From Nitrospirillum viridazoti CBAmc (GTDB lineage: Bacteria > Pseudomonadota > Alphaproteobacteria > Azospirillales > Azospirillaceae): DNA of 64,000 nt. The notes under the pieces were generated by a model that was given only the letters and a program-made list of their open reading frames with translations, searched no databases and was not told the origin of the DNA. Positions 26,002 through 34,785 of the stretch are shown in pieces. The position numbers and the translations under genes are program-made. The stretch lies in contig NZ_CP022110.1 in assembly GCF_000730165.1 (NCBI RefSeq), positions 372,001-436,000 on the forward strand. Direction: 5' to 3'. How positions within the stretch are numbered: position 1 is the stretch's first letter; each line of letters begins with the position of its first letter.

Positions 26002-26391
26002 TTACTCCAGCGTGCCGAGGACGCTCTCGATCTTCTTTTTCAGCGTTTCGGCGTTGAACGGCTTCACGATGTAGTTGTTGACGCCGGCTTCCTTGGCGGC
26101 AACGACGTTCTCGGTCTTCGATTCGGCGGTGACCATGATGAACGGTGTGCTCTTCAGGCGGACGTCCGCGCGCACTTCCTTCAGCAGCTGCAGGCCGGTC
26201 ATGGGCTCCATGTTCCAGTCGGAAATGACCAGGCCGACGTTGGAGCCGCGCAGCTTGCCCAGGGCCTCCGCGCCATCGGCGGCCTCTTCGATCTGGGTGA
26301 AGCCGATCTGGGTCAGCAGGTTGCGCACGATGCGGCGCATGGTGGCGTAGTCGTCAACAACGAGGACGGGGGTGGCAGAGGCCTTGGCCAT
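26002..26391 (-). CDS. cheY: Chemotaxis response regulator CheY
   Basis: This single-domain receiver of 129 residues controls the flagellar switch. It has the acidic pair in LVVDDYATMRR, phosphoacceptor Asp in LVISDWNMEPMTG, Thr in IMVTAES and Lys in IVKPFNAETL. The VSDWNM and KPF segments are those of genuine CheY. The ATG at 26391 has GGAG eleven bases upstream. It is followed after ten bases by the cheZ-like gene, so both are on one transcript. No other che genes are in the window. Confidence 0.94.
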   Translation of the reverse strand: MAKASATPVLVVDDYATMRRIVRNLLTQIGFTQIEEAADGAEALGKLRGSNVGLVISDWNMEPMTGLQLLKEVRADVRLKSTPFIMVTAESKTENVVAAKEAGVNNYIVKPFNAETLKKKIESVLGTLE

Positions 26392-26841
26392 AGGAACATG
26401 TCTCCGGAGGGTACTTGGCGATGCGGTGGGCGGGCCCACCGGGGTGTTTACGAGCGTGATATCCCGCGGGACCCTAGCACGAGTCTGGGTTCTCGCCCAT
26501 CACCCACCCGTATGGGGAGCGTCGAAAGAAGAAGTGCCGCCATCGGCGGACGTGGGTGAGGCGAGCGGAATGCGGCTTGTTGCACAACGCAATGCACAAA
26601 TAAAAAACCCTATCCCAAGGGTGCGATGCGGTAAGCAACTGATGATCTCGGAAAGAGGCATATGCAAAAAGGCCTATGACTATGACTGCTCCGGCGTTTT
26701 CCTATAATACACTGATTTTGTTGAGTTTTTGCGACGGAACGGTGCCGGACCCGTTCCGTTGGCACGGCGGGTGCTTAATAACCAGACATGAACCAACCGG
26801 GGCCGCTCAAGCCGCCCACCCGAACCGATAGGAACCTCATC
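26392..26841. other. Intergenic region between cheY and first SCPU gene
   Basis: This 450-bp region is more AT-rich than its surroundings from 26580 on. It holds the divergent promoters of cheY-cheZ (minus) and the first SCPU gene (plus), including a TATAAT hexamer at 26703-26708. An open frame through 26372-26707 has no family resemblance and overlaps the cheY start, so I do not call it a gene. Confidence 0.5.
26680..26708 (+). promoter_or_regulatory. Candidate sigma-70 promoter for first SCPU gene
   Basis: There is a perfect TATAAT at 26703-26708. The -35 at 17-bp spacing is weak (CTATGA/TATGAC). It would give a leader of roughly 125 bases before the ATG at 26842. Confidence 0.35.
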
Positions 26842-27315
26842 ATGATCCGCATTGCCGCCGCCGCCGCCACTGTCCTGTTTTCTGGGGCCCTGTTCGCCGC
26901 CGCCCCCGCCTTCGCCGCCGCCGGCGCCTCGGGCACCATCCAGCTGAACAGCTCCGTCGCCCAGACCTGCACCGTGGCCGTCACCGATGCCGGCGCCACC
27001 CTGAACATCCTGTCCGGCTCCAGCAATGTCGCCGTCGGCAGCGTGGTCGAGAACTGCAACGACGGCGCCGGCTACACCATCACCGTCGCCTCCGCCAACA
27101 ACGGCACCCTGAAGTCCTCCGCCACCGGCGCCCAGGCCGTCAGCTACACCACCACCTACGACGGCACCAACGGTTCGGGCAGCAGCTTTGCCGTCACCCG
27201 CTCCGGCGCCCAGTTCAACAAGACCTCGAACGTCTCCGTGACCGTCCCGGCCAACGCCCAGGCCATCGCCGGCAGCTACGCCGACACCCTGACCATCACC
27301 ATCGCCGGCAAGTAA
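26842..27315 (+). CDS. Secreted SCPU-domain (spore coat U/Csu-like) protein 1
   Basis: This encodes 157 residues. A signal peptide is visible (MIRIAAAAATVLFSGALFAA, cleavage after AFA). The mature part is a single beta-rich SCPU-type domain, with GTIQLNSSVAQTCTVAV near its start and SVTVPANAQAIAGSYADTL at its end. Two Cys (QTCTV and ENCND) probably form the disulfide of this pilin-like fold. Such domains occur in Csu-type chaperone-usher pili, but no usher or chaperone gene is near. The ATG at 26842 follows AGGAA. A paralogue lies 322 bp downstream with a matching leader. Confidence 0.8.
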   Translation: MIRIAAAAATVLFSGALFAAAPAFAAAGASGTIQLNSSVAQTCTVAVTDAGATLNILSGSSNVAVGSVVENCNDGAGYTITVASANNGTLKSSATGAQAVSYTTTYDGTNGSGSSFAVTRSGAQFNKTSNVSVTVPANAQAIAGSYADTLTITIAGK

Positions 27316-27348
27316 GCCGCCAGCGACGGCCACCCTCAGGTTCGGGAG

Positions 27349-27375
27349 AGGGCGCCCCATGCCGGGGCGCCCTTT
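27349..27375 (+). terminator. Hairpin terminator after SCPU gene 1
   Basis: A perfect ten-base stem, AGGGCGCCCC / GGGGCGCCCT, with a five-base loop, followed by TTCGC. It lies 34 bp past the stop and separates the two SCPU genes into their own transcripts. Confidence 0.8.
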
Positions 27376-27636
27376 CGCGTGTCCGCCGTCTGGCGGACTG
27401 CAAATCCTAATGCATTGATTCAGCTGAATTCCTAACCTTTCGCATGGTGCGCGACGCAACAGCGCCGCCGGCATGCCTGGGCACGCTGCGCGGCGTTAAA
27501 TCAGATAAATTAATGATATCAATGTGTTAATGGATTAATGCCGACTTGGTCCCGGTTCTGGCATCGCGATTGCTTTTACATCTCACATCAAAGCAATCGG
27601 GCAACAAGCCCAGCCGAACCGATAGGAACCCTTGTC
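27376..27636 (+). promoter_or_regulatory. AT-rich upstream region of SCPU gene 2
   Basis: This falls in a 321-bp gap without genes. It includes a perfect 12-bp palindrome ATTCAGCTGAAT at 27418-27429, and an AT-rich stretch at 27490-27540 (aaatcagataaattaatga). The sequence CGAACCGATAGGAACC just before the gene is identical to that before the first SCPU gene. Confidence 0.4.
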
Positions 27637-28101
27637 ATGATCCGCTTCGCCGCCGCCGCCCTGATCGCCGCCGTCTCCCTGGCCGCCACCCCCGCCTTCG
27701 CCGCCACGGCCGCCGCCTCCGGCACCATCCAGCTGAACAGCACCGTCGCCCAGACCTGCACCGTCAGCGTCACCGATGCCGGTGCCCAGCTGAACATCCT
27801 GACCGGTTCCAACGCCGTCACCGTCGGCAGCGTCGTCGAGACCTGCAACGACGGCGCCGGCTACCAGATCAGCGTCCAGTCCGCCAACGGCGGCACCCTG
27901 AAGTCCAACGCCACCGGCGCCCAGCCCGTCAGCTACACCCCCATCTACGACGGCCAGTCCAGCGGCAGCAGCGTCAACGTCGTCCGCTCTTCCGCCCAGT
28001 TCAACAAGACCGCCACCGTCGCCGTCACCGTCCCCGCCAACGCCCAGGCCATCGCCGGCAGCTACACCGACACCCTCACCATCACCATCCAGGGCCGCTG
28101 A
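27637..28101 (+). CDS. Secreted SCPU-domain (spore coat U/Csu-like) protein 2
   Basis: This encodes 154 residues and is closely related to the preceding protein along its whole length. It has a signal peptide (MIRFAAAALIAAVSLAATPA), then GTIQLNSTVAQTCTVSV, LNILTGSNAVTVGSVVETCN and AVTVPANAQAIAGSYTDTL. The same two Cys are kept (QTCTV, ETCND). The ATG at 27637 has the same AGGAACC ribosome site as its paralogue. An in-frame upstream extension to 27538 would bypass the signal peptide and is unlikely. Tandem duplication is the simplest explanation. Confidence 0.8.
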   Translation: MIRFAAAALIAAVSLAATPAFAATAAASGTIQLNSTVAQTCTVSVTDAGAQLNILTGSNAVTVGSVVETCNDGAGYQISVQSANGGTLKSNATGAQPVSYTPIYDGQSSGSSVNVVRSSAQFNKTATVAVTVPANAQAIAGSYTDTLTITIQGR

Positions 28102-28154
28102 TCCCGCCCCGCAACCGCACCGGTTCGGCTGACATTACGGCCCCGCCTGGACGG

Positions 28155-28191
28155 CCCCGCCTGGATCACCCGGGCGGGGTCGTCGCCGTTT
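28155..28191 (+). terminator. Hairpin terminator after SCPU gene 2
   Basis: A ten-base stem, CCCCGCCTGG / CCGGGCGGGG (one mismatch), followed after a few bases by GTTTT. Confidence 0.6.
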
Positions 28192-28309
28192 TGCCGCCTA
28201 AATCCTTGATCTTCTAAGCAGGGTGTATTCACGGAAGCCGGTCGGTTAATCTGTGGCTCACGCCGCCGGGGCAGGCGGCATCGACACCGTTGTTATTAGG
28301 GGCAAGGGC

Positions 28310-29197
28310 GTGACTGTGAATGAACGCGGCGCGCGCCCGGTGCGCAATGCGCCGGCCGCCAGGCCCGGGTCCGGCAATCGCGGGCCCGGCAATCGGGGAC
28401 CCGCCAAGGGGGGCGTCACCTCCCGCTTCATTGGCACGACGCTGGCGGGTGTGCTGGCCACCGTCGCCCTGCTCTGGTTCGTCGTTTCCGCCGGCGGCAA
28501 CTGGCATTTCTATTACAATCCCGAGGGCCTGCTGATCGTGCTGGGCGGCGTCGTCTGCGTGGCCTTGCTGGCCTTCCGCGGCGATGAGATCCGCGCCGCC
28601 CTGGGCGCACTGGTCGGCATTGTGCGCGACCGCGACAGCATCCGCGCCGATGTCGCCGAACTGATGGAGGTTGCCCGCCACCTGCATGAGAAGCGCATCC
28701 AGGCGGCCGACGAACGGGCCCAGCGCGTGGCCCACCCCTTCCTGCGGCTGGGCCTGCAGATGGTGGTGGACGCCCAGCCGCTGGAAGACCTGCTGCAGGT
28801 CATGAACTGGCGCATCCAGAAGCAGATGGAGCTGGAGGCCGGGCAGTCGCGATTCTTCCGCACCCTCGCCACCTTCTCCCCCGCCTTCGGCCTGCTGGGC
28901 ACGCTGGCCGGCATGGTCGGCATGCTGAAGCACCTGGGCGAGGGTGACATCGGCCTGATCGGCGGCAGCATGGCGGTGGCCATGCTGGCCACCCTCTACG
29001 GCCTGGTGCTGGCCAACCTGGTGTTCAAGCCCATCGCCATCAAGCTGGAACAGCGCACTGGCCGCCGGGTCGCGCTGATGAACGTGCTGCTGGAGGGGGT
29101 GGTGCTGACCCATCTCGGCCGTTCCCCCACCATCATTCAGGACAGCCTGGACCATTACCTGCGCGACGCGCGGGAGGAGGATTGGGGTGGCGCCTAG
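28310..29197 (+). CDS. motA: MotA/TolQ/ExbB-type proton channel subunit (MotA-like)
   Basis: This is the predicted stator subunit that couples ion flow to motor rotation. It has 295 residues from the GTG at 28310, chosen because AGGGGCAAGGG lies just upstream; a GTG at 28253 is the other option. An Arg/Gly/Pro-rich head of about 45 residues precedes four membrane segments: GTTLAGVLATVALLWFVVS, LLIVLGGVVCVALLAF, FSPAFGLLGTLAGMVGML and MAVAMLATLYGLVLANLVF. The third and fourth carry the usual MotA pattern. It overlaps the next gene by 11 bases. Flagellar use is likely given cheY-cheZ nearby, but unproven. Confidence 0.85.
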   Translation: MTVNERGARPVRNAPAARPGSGNRGPGNRGPAKGGVTSRFIGTTLAGVLATVALLWFVVSAGGNWHFYYNPEGLLIVLGGVVCVALLAFRGDEIRAALGALVGIVRDRDSIRADVAELMEVARHLHEKRIQAADERAQRVAHPFLRLGLQMVVDAQPLEDLLQVMNWRIQKQMELEAGQSRFFRTLATFSPAFGLLGTLAGMVGMLKHLGEGDIGLIGGSMAVAMLATLYGLVLANLVFKPIAIKLEQRTGRRVALMNVLLEGVVLTHLGRSPTIIQDSLDHYLRDAREEDWGGA

Positions 29198-30215
29198 TGA
29201 CCAGTCCGGCGGCGGGGCCGGCGGCGGCGGCGATCCCCCTCCGCCGCCCAAGCCCCGGCACACCGCCCGGGTCTATGCCTCCGGCGTTCCCGTGCCGCCG
29301 CCGGTGATGCCGGGGGCGGCCGCTGTGAAGCCGGGGACCGCGAAACCGGTGGCGGAGACCAAGGCCCCCGGCCGGCCCGACATCCGGGCCCGGGGTGGCC
29401 GCGCGGTGCAGAACCGCACCGTCCCCGGCCGCATGCCCGGCGAGCCGGCGGAGGAGTCGGAGGAGTGGGTCATCAGCTACATGGACATGGTCACGCTGCT
29501 GATGATCGTGTTCCTGGGGATGGTGGCCATCCTGGGCATCAACGGCCGGCTGAAGCTGAAGTCCGACAACAACCAGCCGGGTGCCGGCCGCGTGGCCGTC
29601 TCGGCCAGCCCGGTGGGCGCCCCCGCCCGCGACATGGCGAAGAACCCGACGGCCGCGTCCATGTCCAGCCCCACCTTACCGCCGGTGCCCCCCTATCCGC
29701 CGCAGCGCCCGCCCCAGGATGCCCTGCCGGAGGCTGGCCCGGCGGAGGAACCGACGGAGGAGGCCAAGCGCCTGGCCCAGGACCTTGAGGCGCAGGACCT
29801 GCCGCCCGACGTGCAGGTCACGCCGCACGGCAAGGGCCTATCCATCGAGATCAAGGACCGGGTGCTGTTCGCCTCCGGCCGCGCCGACCTGGGCGATGAG
29901 GGGCAGCAGATCCTGTCGCGCCTGGTGCCGGTGTTGCAGTCGCTGAAGGGCATGGTGACGGTGGAGGGGCACACCGACAGCAACGCCATCAGCACCGCCC
30001 GCTTCCCAAGCAACTGGGAACTGTCGGCCGCCCGCGCCGCCGCCGTGGTGCGCATGCTGATCAGCGACGGCGTGCCGGCCAACCGCCTGCGGGCCGTGGG
30101 CTATGCCGACACTCGGCCGCATGTGTCGCCCCCGGGCGCCAACACCGACCCAAACGCGCCGGACCATGACCGCGCCGCCGACCGGCGCGTCACCTTGATC
30201 GTCGAAACGCCCTAA
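29187..30215 (+). CDS. motB: MotB-like protein with OmpA peptidoglycan-binding domain
   Basis: This is the partner stator subunit, 342 residues from a GTG start inside the motA end. An unusually long Pro/Gly-rich cytoplasmic head (about 90 residues) precedes one membrane segment, [15 protein letters not shown]. Just before it, SYMDM has the Asp equivalent to the essential proton-binding Asp of MotB. A Pro-rich periplasmic linker is followed by the OmpA-like domain from about residue 210, with [12 protein letters not shown] and [13 protein letters not shown]. Its 3' end overlaps the convergent pseudouridine synthase gene by 26 bp. Confidence 0.88.
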   Translation: MAPSDQSGGGAGGGGDPPPPPKPRHTARVYASGVPVPPPVMPGAAAVKPGTAKPVAETKAPGRPDIRARGGRAVQNRTVPGRMPGEPAEESEEWVISYMDMVTLLMIVFLGMVAILGINGRLKLKSDNNQPGAGRVAVSASPVGAPARDMAKNPTAASMSSPTLPPVPPYPPQRPPQDALPEAGPAEEPTEEAKRLAQDLEAQDLPPDVQVTPHGKGLSIEIKDRVLFASGRADLGDEGQQILSRLVPVLQSLKGMVTVEGHTDSNAISTARFPSNWELSAARAAAVVRMLISDGVPANRLRAVGYADTRPHVSPPGANTDPNAPDHDRAADRRVTLIVETP

Positions 30216-30801
30216 GGGGCGTTTTGGCAGCGGGCGCTTTAGCCGGTGCGGACCGAGGGGGAAAGGGCACGTCGCGCCACTGCCCGGGCGCCAGGTCGTC
30301 CAACGTCCAGTCGCCCACGGCCCAGCGCACCAGGCGCAAGGTGGGGAAGCCCACAGCGGCCGTCATGCGGCGAACCTGGCGGTTGCGCCCCTCCCTCAAG
30401 GTCAGCTCGACCCAACTGGTGGGAATGGCGGCGCGGTAGCGGATGGGCGGATCACGGGGCCATAGATTGGGCGGCTCTTCCATCAGCCGGGCGCCCGCCG
30501 GCAGGGTGGGGCCGTCCTTCAGCGTGACGCCCCGGCGCAGGGCCGCCAGCGCCGCTTCGTCCGGCACGCCCTCGACCTGCGCCCAATAGGTCTTCGCCAG
30601 CTTGTGCTTGGGGTCGGCGATGCGGTGGATGAAGGGGCCGTCGTCGCTCAGGACCAGCAGGCCCTCGCTGTCCCGGTCCAGCCGCCCCGCCGGATAGACA
30701 TCCGGCACGTCGACATAATCCTTCACCGTGGTCCGGCCGGTTTCGTCGCTGAATTGCGACAGCACGTCATAGGGCTTGTTGAACAGGATCAGCCGGGGCA
30801 T
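30190..30801 (-). CDS. rluE: 23S rRNA pseudouridine synthase, RluE type
   Basis: This is a member of the RsuA/RluB/E/F family that makes pseudouridine in rRNA. The 203-residue protein has the catalytic motif [15 protein letters not shown] with its Asp, preceded by [34 protein letters not shown] and [16 protein letters not shown] are the conserved C-terminal strands. It lacks an S4 domain, which fits RluE (target U2457 in E. coli) better than RluB or RluF. The C-terminal 20 residues are a basic Ala/Pro tail over the motB end. Confidence 0.9.
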   Translation of the reverse strand: MPRLILFNKPYDVLSQFSDETGRTTVKDYVDVPDVYPAGRLDRDSEGLLVLSDDGPFIHRIADPKHKLAKTYWAQVEGVPDEAALAALRRGVTLKDGPTLPAGARLMEEPPNLWPRDPPIRYRAAIPTSWVELTLREGRNRQVRRMTAAVGFPTLRLVRWAVGDWTLDDLAPGQWRDVPFPPRSAPAKAPAAKTPLRAFRRSR

Positions 30802-30802
30802 C

Positions 30803-31672
30803 TCAGGCCCGCCGGGCCCCAGGGGTCGCCGCCCCAGGGGTCGCCAGGGCGTGCACCAGGATGGCGGCGGTGGCGGAGACGTTCAGCGACTGCACCTGAC
30901 CGCTGCCGCGCAGGGTGACCAGCTGGTTGCAGGCCTGCAGCGTGGTGGCGGGCAGGCCCACCTCCTCATTGCCCAGGATCAGGGCGGCGGGCTTGGCGCC
31001 GGCATTGCCGCCGGCGGCGGTCGACAGCACGGTGGCCGGGTCGGGATGATCTCCCAGGGCGGTGCCGACGATGCGGTAATGGGCGCGCAGGTGGCGCAGG
31101 CTTTGGGCGAAGCGCGGCAGCTGGTAGAGCGTCACATACTCGAACCCGCCCTCGGCCACGCGGTAGGCGGCCTCGGATGGCAGGGCCTGTTCGGCATGGT
31201 CGGAGAGCACCAGGCGGTTGATGCCGAAGAAGGCGCAGGTGCGGACGATGGCGCCCAGGTTGTGGGGGTTGCCCACGCCGTCCAGGATCATCAGCGGCTC
31301 GCCCGCCGCCGCCCATCGCGCCGCCTCGTCCATGTCCAGGGGCAGGACGGGGCGGGGGGCGGCCACGGCCACCACGCCGCCATGCAGGGGCGTGCCTGCC
31401 ACCTTCTCCATCTCCTCCGCCGGCAGCAGGCGGTAGACCTTGCGCGCCTGCGCCAGGCCGGCGCAGTAGGCGCCAACCTTTTCCTTCATGCGATCGTCGA
31501 AGAACAGCCGCTCCACCCGGTCGGGGTCGCGCGCGAACAGGGCGGCCACGGCCGGCAGGCCCAGGATGCGGAAGGCCTTGCGCCGGATACTCTCGCCCAC
31601 CGCGCCTTCGGTGGCGGCGGGCTTGCTGGGGGCGGCCTTGGACGGCCCTTTGGCGCTGCGGGGGTCCGGCAT
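30803..31672 (-). CDS. SpoU (TrmH/RlmB-type) RNA 2'-O-methyltransferase
   Basis: This is a predicted rRNA or tRNA ribose methyltransferase of 289 residues. An N-terminal substrate-binding domain (residues 25-115, [28 protein letters not shown]) precedes the knotted SpoU domain. Its three motifs are [29 protein letters not shown] and [14 protein letters not shown]. The exact target cannot be told from sequence. It ends two bases before the RluE-type gene starts, so the two RNA-modifying enzymes form a probable operon. Confidence 0.92.
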   Translation of the reverse strand: MPDPRSAKGPSKAAPSKPAATEGAVGESIRRKAFRILGLPAVAALFARDPDRVERLFFDDRMKEKVGAYCAGLAQARKVYRLLPAEEMEKVAGTPLHGGVVAVAAPRPVLPLDMDEAARWAAAGEPLMILDGVGNPHNLGAIVRTCAFFGINRLVLSDHAEQALPSEAAYRVAEGGFEYVTLYQLPRFAQSLRHLRAHYRIVGTALGDHPDPATVLSTAAGGNAGAKPAALILGNEEVGLPATTLQACNQLVTLRGSGQVQSLNVSATAAILVHALATPGAATPGARRA

Positions 31673-31750
31673 CCCTGGTCCTCGATCGCGAATGGCTGTG
31701 ATGGGGCCGCATGAAGCGCGTGGGGCCTTACGGGGTCAACCCGTTTTGTC

Positions 31751-32602
31751 TCAACCCTGCAAGCGCCCCAGTCTTACTCCCATTTCCTCCAGCAAGTGGG
31801 CGAAGGCGTCGCCCGACAGATAGGCCTGTTCTACCTGGCGGCTGGCCACCACCGGGTCCAGCCCGGCCAGCACCTCATCCGGCAGGGCCGGGTGCACCAT
31901 GATCAACGCGCGGTCGCGCGCGGGCGCCAGGAACCTCGCCATCAGCGCCGGGAAGTCGCGGTCGGGGCCGAAGTCATAGACGCCGCGGAAGCCCCGGTTG
32001 GTGGGGATGCCGCGCCGGGCGGCGGCGGCGGCCAGGCCCCGCGCCAGGCTGGCGATGATCAGGGCCTTCACGCTGTCCACCCCGCGCGCCAGCACGGCGG
32101 CCATGGGCTCGGCGCAGTCGCGGACATAGACGCTGCCCCGGGGGTAGCGGCGGGCCACGGCGTCCAGCACCAAGCCGCGCACGCCGGGCAGCAGGTGGAC
32201 ATGCTGGTGCCCGTCGACGTGGGAGGGCGGCCGGCCGGCATGGGCCTCGAACAGGTCCAGTTGGCGCCCGATCTCCGCCTTCAGGTCGGCTTGGGATGCG
32301 GTGTCCATCAGCCGGCCGGTCAGGGACCGGATCATCAGGTCGCCTACGCTGCCGAAGCGGCCGGTGGGTGCCAGGGCCGGGCAGGGGCCCGCCGGTTCCT
32401 GGTCCGTCAGGGTCAGGTGCAGGCCGATGTCGGCCCGGTCCGCCACCTCCGCCAGCCAGGGCGCGTGCTGCGGCCAAAAGGGGGTGGCGGTCATGCAGCT
32501 GGTGCCCGACAGGCGCCCCTGGCGGATCAGGGCCAGGATGCCTTGGGAGACCCCCGGGGACAAACCGTAGTCGTCGGCGTTCAGGACAATGGTTGCGGTC
32601 AT
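31751..32602 (-). CDS. hpnK: ChbG/HpnK (YdjC)-family deacetylase
   Basis: This is a predicted metal-dependent carbohydrate deacetylase of 283 residues. The family motif VLNADDYGLSPGVSQGI starts at residue 5, IGLHLTLTD carries metal-binding His, and SHVDGHQHVHLLPGV holds two further His. The RGFRGVYDFG stretch and length resemble the hopanoid-associated HpnK members more than chitooligosaccharide ChbG, but no other hopanoid gene is near, so the symbol is tentative. The start overlaps the stop of the lipoprotein hydrolase by four bases (ATGA). Confidence 0.75.
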   Translation of the reverse strand: MTATIVLNADDYGLSPGVSQGILALIRQGRLSGTSCMTATPFWPQHAPWLAEVADRADIGLHLTLTDQEPAGPCPALAPTGRFGSVGDLMIRSLTGRLMDTASQADLKAEIGRQLDLFEAHAGRPPSHVDGHQHVHLLPGVRGLVLDAVARRYPRGSVYVRDCAEPMAAVLARGVDSVKALIIASLARGLAAAAARRGIPTNRGFRGVYDFGPDRDFPALMARFLAPARDRALIMVHPALPDEVLAGLDPVVASRQVEQAYLSGDAFAHLLEEMGVRLGRLQG

Positions 32603-33663
32603 GGCGTGCGCCCCTCGGCCAGCAGCGTGGGGATTTCCGGGTTGGTGTCCATGCCGCTGGGCAGGGGGGCGGCCGGGTCTGTGATCCAGGCCAGGATGTC
32701 CTGCCAGACGATCTGGGCGTGCAGGTCGCGCAGCATCATGTGCCAGGCCGTGGGATAGAAGGCAATGCGCGGACCGCCCTGGCTGGCGTCCGGCAGGTGG
32801 GCCAGGGCCTTGCACATGGGCTCGCGCGGGATCAACTCCTCATGCTGGCCGTACATCACCAGGGACGTCACCTTGAAGCGGGGGGCGGCATCCATGGCGG
32901 CATCCATCAGGTCGGTCAGGCCCTCCAGCGCGTCCACGCGGGTGGCCTTCACCACCAGGGGGTCGCGGCCCAGGGCGATCAGCATCGGGATGTTGTCCGA
33001 CGCCTGCACATGGATCAAGCCGCGCGGCGGCGTCAGGCTCAGCCAGGGGACGGTCCAGTTGGCGATGGCCAGGGCCCAGCGCTGGTAAAAGGGCATGGTG
33101 CCGCGCGACCATACGGCCGGCGCGGTCAGGATGACGCCTTTGAAGCCTGCCGGCAGGGCATGCCCCGCCAGAGCCGTCATCAGCACGGCGGCGCCCATGC
33201 TCTCCCCCGTCAGGAACAGCGGCGTGTCGGGGTAGCGGTCGTGCAGGGCGGCGGCGGCGTCCCACATGTCGCGCACCATGACGTCGCCGCCGGCCCAGAC
33301 GCCGGGGTGCGGATTACGGCCGAAGCCCCGCTGGTCATAGGCATAGGTCGCCACGCCGTGTTGCGCCCACCAGCGGCCGGGGGCGTCATAGGAATTGGCA
33401 TAGTCGTTGAAGCCGTGCAGCGCCAGGATGACGGCGTGCGGCGGCCCCTCCGCGGGCAGCCAGGACTGCGTGGGCAGGATGGCGCCGTCGCGGGCGGTGA
33501 TGCCCGCCGTCGTCAGCTGAGGGGTGACGACCACCGGGGGCCCGGCCACCCGGGCGGTGGGGGCGCAGGCCGTGACAGACAGGCCAAGTGCTACCGCCGC
33601 CAGCCAGCGGGGGCGCCAGCGCGGTGCGGTGGGGGAAAGGGCGTTGTCCTCAGCCCGCGCCAT
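32599..33663 (-). CDS. Lipoprotein alpha/beta-hydrolase (monoacylglycerol-lipase-like)
   Basis: This encodes 354 residues. The N-terminus has a signal peptide with a lipobox-like LSVTAC, so the protein is probably lipid-anchored in the envelope. The hydrolase fold follows, with the oxyanion strand ILALHGFNDYANSYD, nucleophile elbow GESMGAA, acid in MYGQHEELIP and His in PTAWHMMLRD. The layout is that of Serine aminopeptidase S33 / monoacylglycerol lipases. The substrate is unknown. It overlaps the ABC ATPase gene upstream by 14 bases and HpnK downstream by four, suggesting one transcript. Confidence 0.85.
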   Translation of the reverse strand: MARAEDNALSPTAPRWRPRWLAAVALGLSVTACAPTARVAGPPVVVTPQLTTAGITARDGAILPTQSWLPAEGPPHAVILALHGFNDYANSYDAPGRWWAQHGVATYAYDQRGFGRNPHPGVWAGGDVMVRDMWDAAAALHDRYPDTPLFLTGESMGAAVLMTALAGHALPAGFKGVILTAPAVWSRGTMPFYQRWALAIANWTVPWLSLTPPRGLIHVQASDNIPMLIALGRDPLVVKATRVDALEGLTDLMDAAMDAAPRFKVTSLVMYGQHEELIPREPMCKALAHLPDASQGGPRIAFYPTAWHMMLRDLHAQIVWQDILAWITDPAAPLPSGMDTNPEIPTLLAEGRTP

Positions 33664-34672
33664 TGCCGGCGGGCGCGCGGGTCAGCTGCAGGAAGATGTC
33701 CTCCAGGTCCGACTCCTTGGTGCTGAGGTCCACGATGGTCAGGCCGGCAGCGGCGATGGCGTTCAGCACCTCCCCCACCTTCACGCGGCTGGGCGGGTAT
33801 TGCACCGTCAACTGGCGGCCCTTCAGCGTCACTTCGAAACCCGCCAGAGTGGCGGGCACCTCGGTCAGATCCTGGTCCACCACCGCCACCAGGTCTTTGC
33901 GGTCCAGGGTGCGCAGCAGGCGGTCGGTGCTGTCGCACGCCACCACCTGGCCGTGGTTGATGATGGCGATGCTGTCGCACAGCTCCTGCGCTTCTTCCAG
34001 GTAGTGGGTGGTCAGCACCACGGTGGTGCCGGCGCGGTTCAGTTCGCGCACATGGGCCCACAGCGACTGGCGCAGTTCCACGTCCACGCCGGCCGTGGGT
34101 TCGTCCAGCACCAGCACCGGCGGGGTATGCACCATGGCCTTGGCCACCATCAGGCGGCGGCGCATGCCGCCCGACAGGGTGCGGGCATAGGCGTTGGCCT
34201 TGTCCTTCAGGCCCACCGCCTCCAGCAGGCGGTCGGTCTGCCGCTCGCGCTTGGGCACGCCGTACAGGCCGGCCTGCAGGTCCAGCAGCTCACGCGGGGT
34301 GAAGAACGGATCCATGTTCAGTTCCTGGGGCACCACGCCGATGGCGGCGCGGGCAGCCCGCGGGTCCTGGTCGATGTCGATGCCCCAGATCTTGGCGGTG
34401 CCGCCGCTCTTGGTGACTAGGCCCGCCAGGATGTTGATCATGGTGGACTTGCCGGCGCCGTTGGGACCCAGCAGGCCATAGACCGAGCCGCGGGGAATCG
34501 CCAGATCGATGCCTTTCAGCGCCAGCTTGGCCGGCGCCTTGCCGGAGGCCTTGTAGGTCTTGGTGAGCCCACGCAGCTCGATCGCCAGCTCGGGCGGGCT
34601 GCCGGTGGGGGCGGACGGGGCGGGTTGGGTGTCGGGCGCGCGCGTGTCGGGCATGGGGTCGGGACGGTCCAT
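33650..34672 (-). CDS. ABC transporter ATP-binding protein, ABC-2 type
   Basis: This is a cytoplasmic ATPase of about 340 residues from the ATG at 34672; 34654 is also possible. Walker A is LLGPNGAGKST, the Q-loop lies in GVVPQELNM, the signature is TLSGGMRRRL and Walker B is VLVLDEPTAGVD, with the switch His in VLTTHYLEE. The C-terminal domain (from about residue 245) matches multidrug/polysaccharide ATPases of the CcmA type. No permease gene is adjacent: downstream is a hydrolase, and upstream an insertion sequence has landed about 100 bp away. The permease may be elsewhere. Confidence 0.9.
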   Translation of the reverse strand: MDRPDPMPDTRAPDTQPAPSAPTGSPPELAIELRGLTKTYKASGKAPAKLALKGIDLAIPRGSVYGLLGPNGAGKSTMINILAGLVTKSGGTAKIWGIDIDQDPRAARAAIGVVPQELNMDPFFTPRELLDLQAGLYGVPKRERQTDRLLEAVGLKDKANAYARTLSGGMRRRLMVAKAMVHTPPVLVLDEPTAGVDVELRQSLWAHVRELNRAGTTVVLTTHYLEEAQELCDSIAIINHGQVVACDSTDRLLRTLDRKDLVAVVDQDLTEVPATLAGFEVTLKGRQLTVQYPPSRVKVGEVLNAIAAAGLTIVDLSTKESDLEDIFLQLTRAPAGNGAG

Positions 34673-34775
34673 GATGACGGGGCCGGGAAACATGCGGGCC
34701 CGAAAAAGGGGAAAACCCAGGAAAGCCGGGGCCGAAAAGGCGTACACCCCCGCCTTGACCACGGTCAACCACGGC

Positions 34776-34785
34776 CATCACACCC
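34776..34785 (+). repeat. Target-site duplication, left copy
   Basis: CATCACACCC, repeated exactly at 36017-36026 on the other side of the ISAs1-family element. Confidence 0.85.

Noticed and set aside
26372-26707. A 111-codon open frame between cheY and the SCPU gene
   Set aside because: It starts antisense inside cheY, crosses the promoter region and resembles no family.
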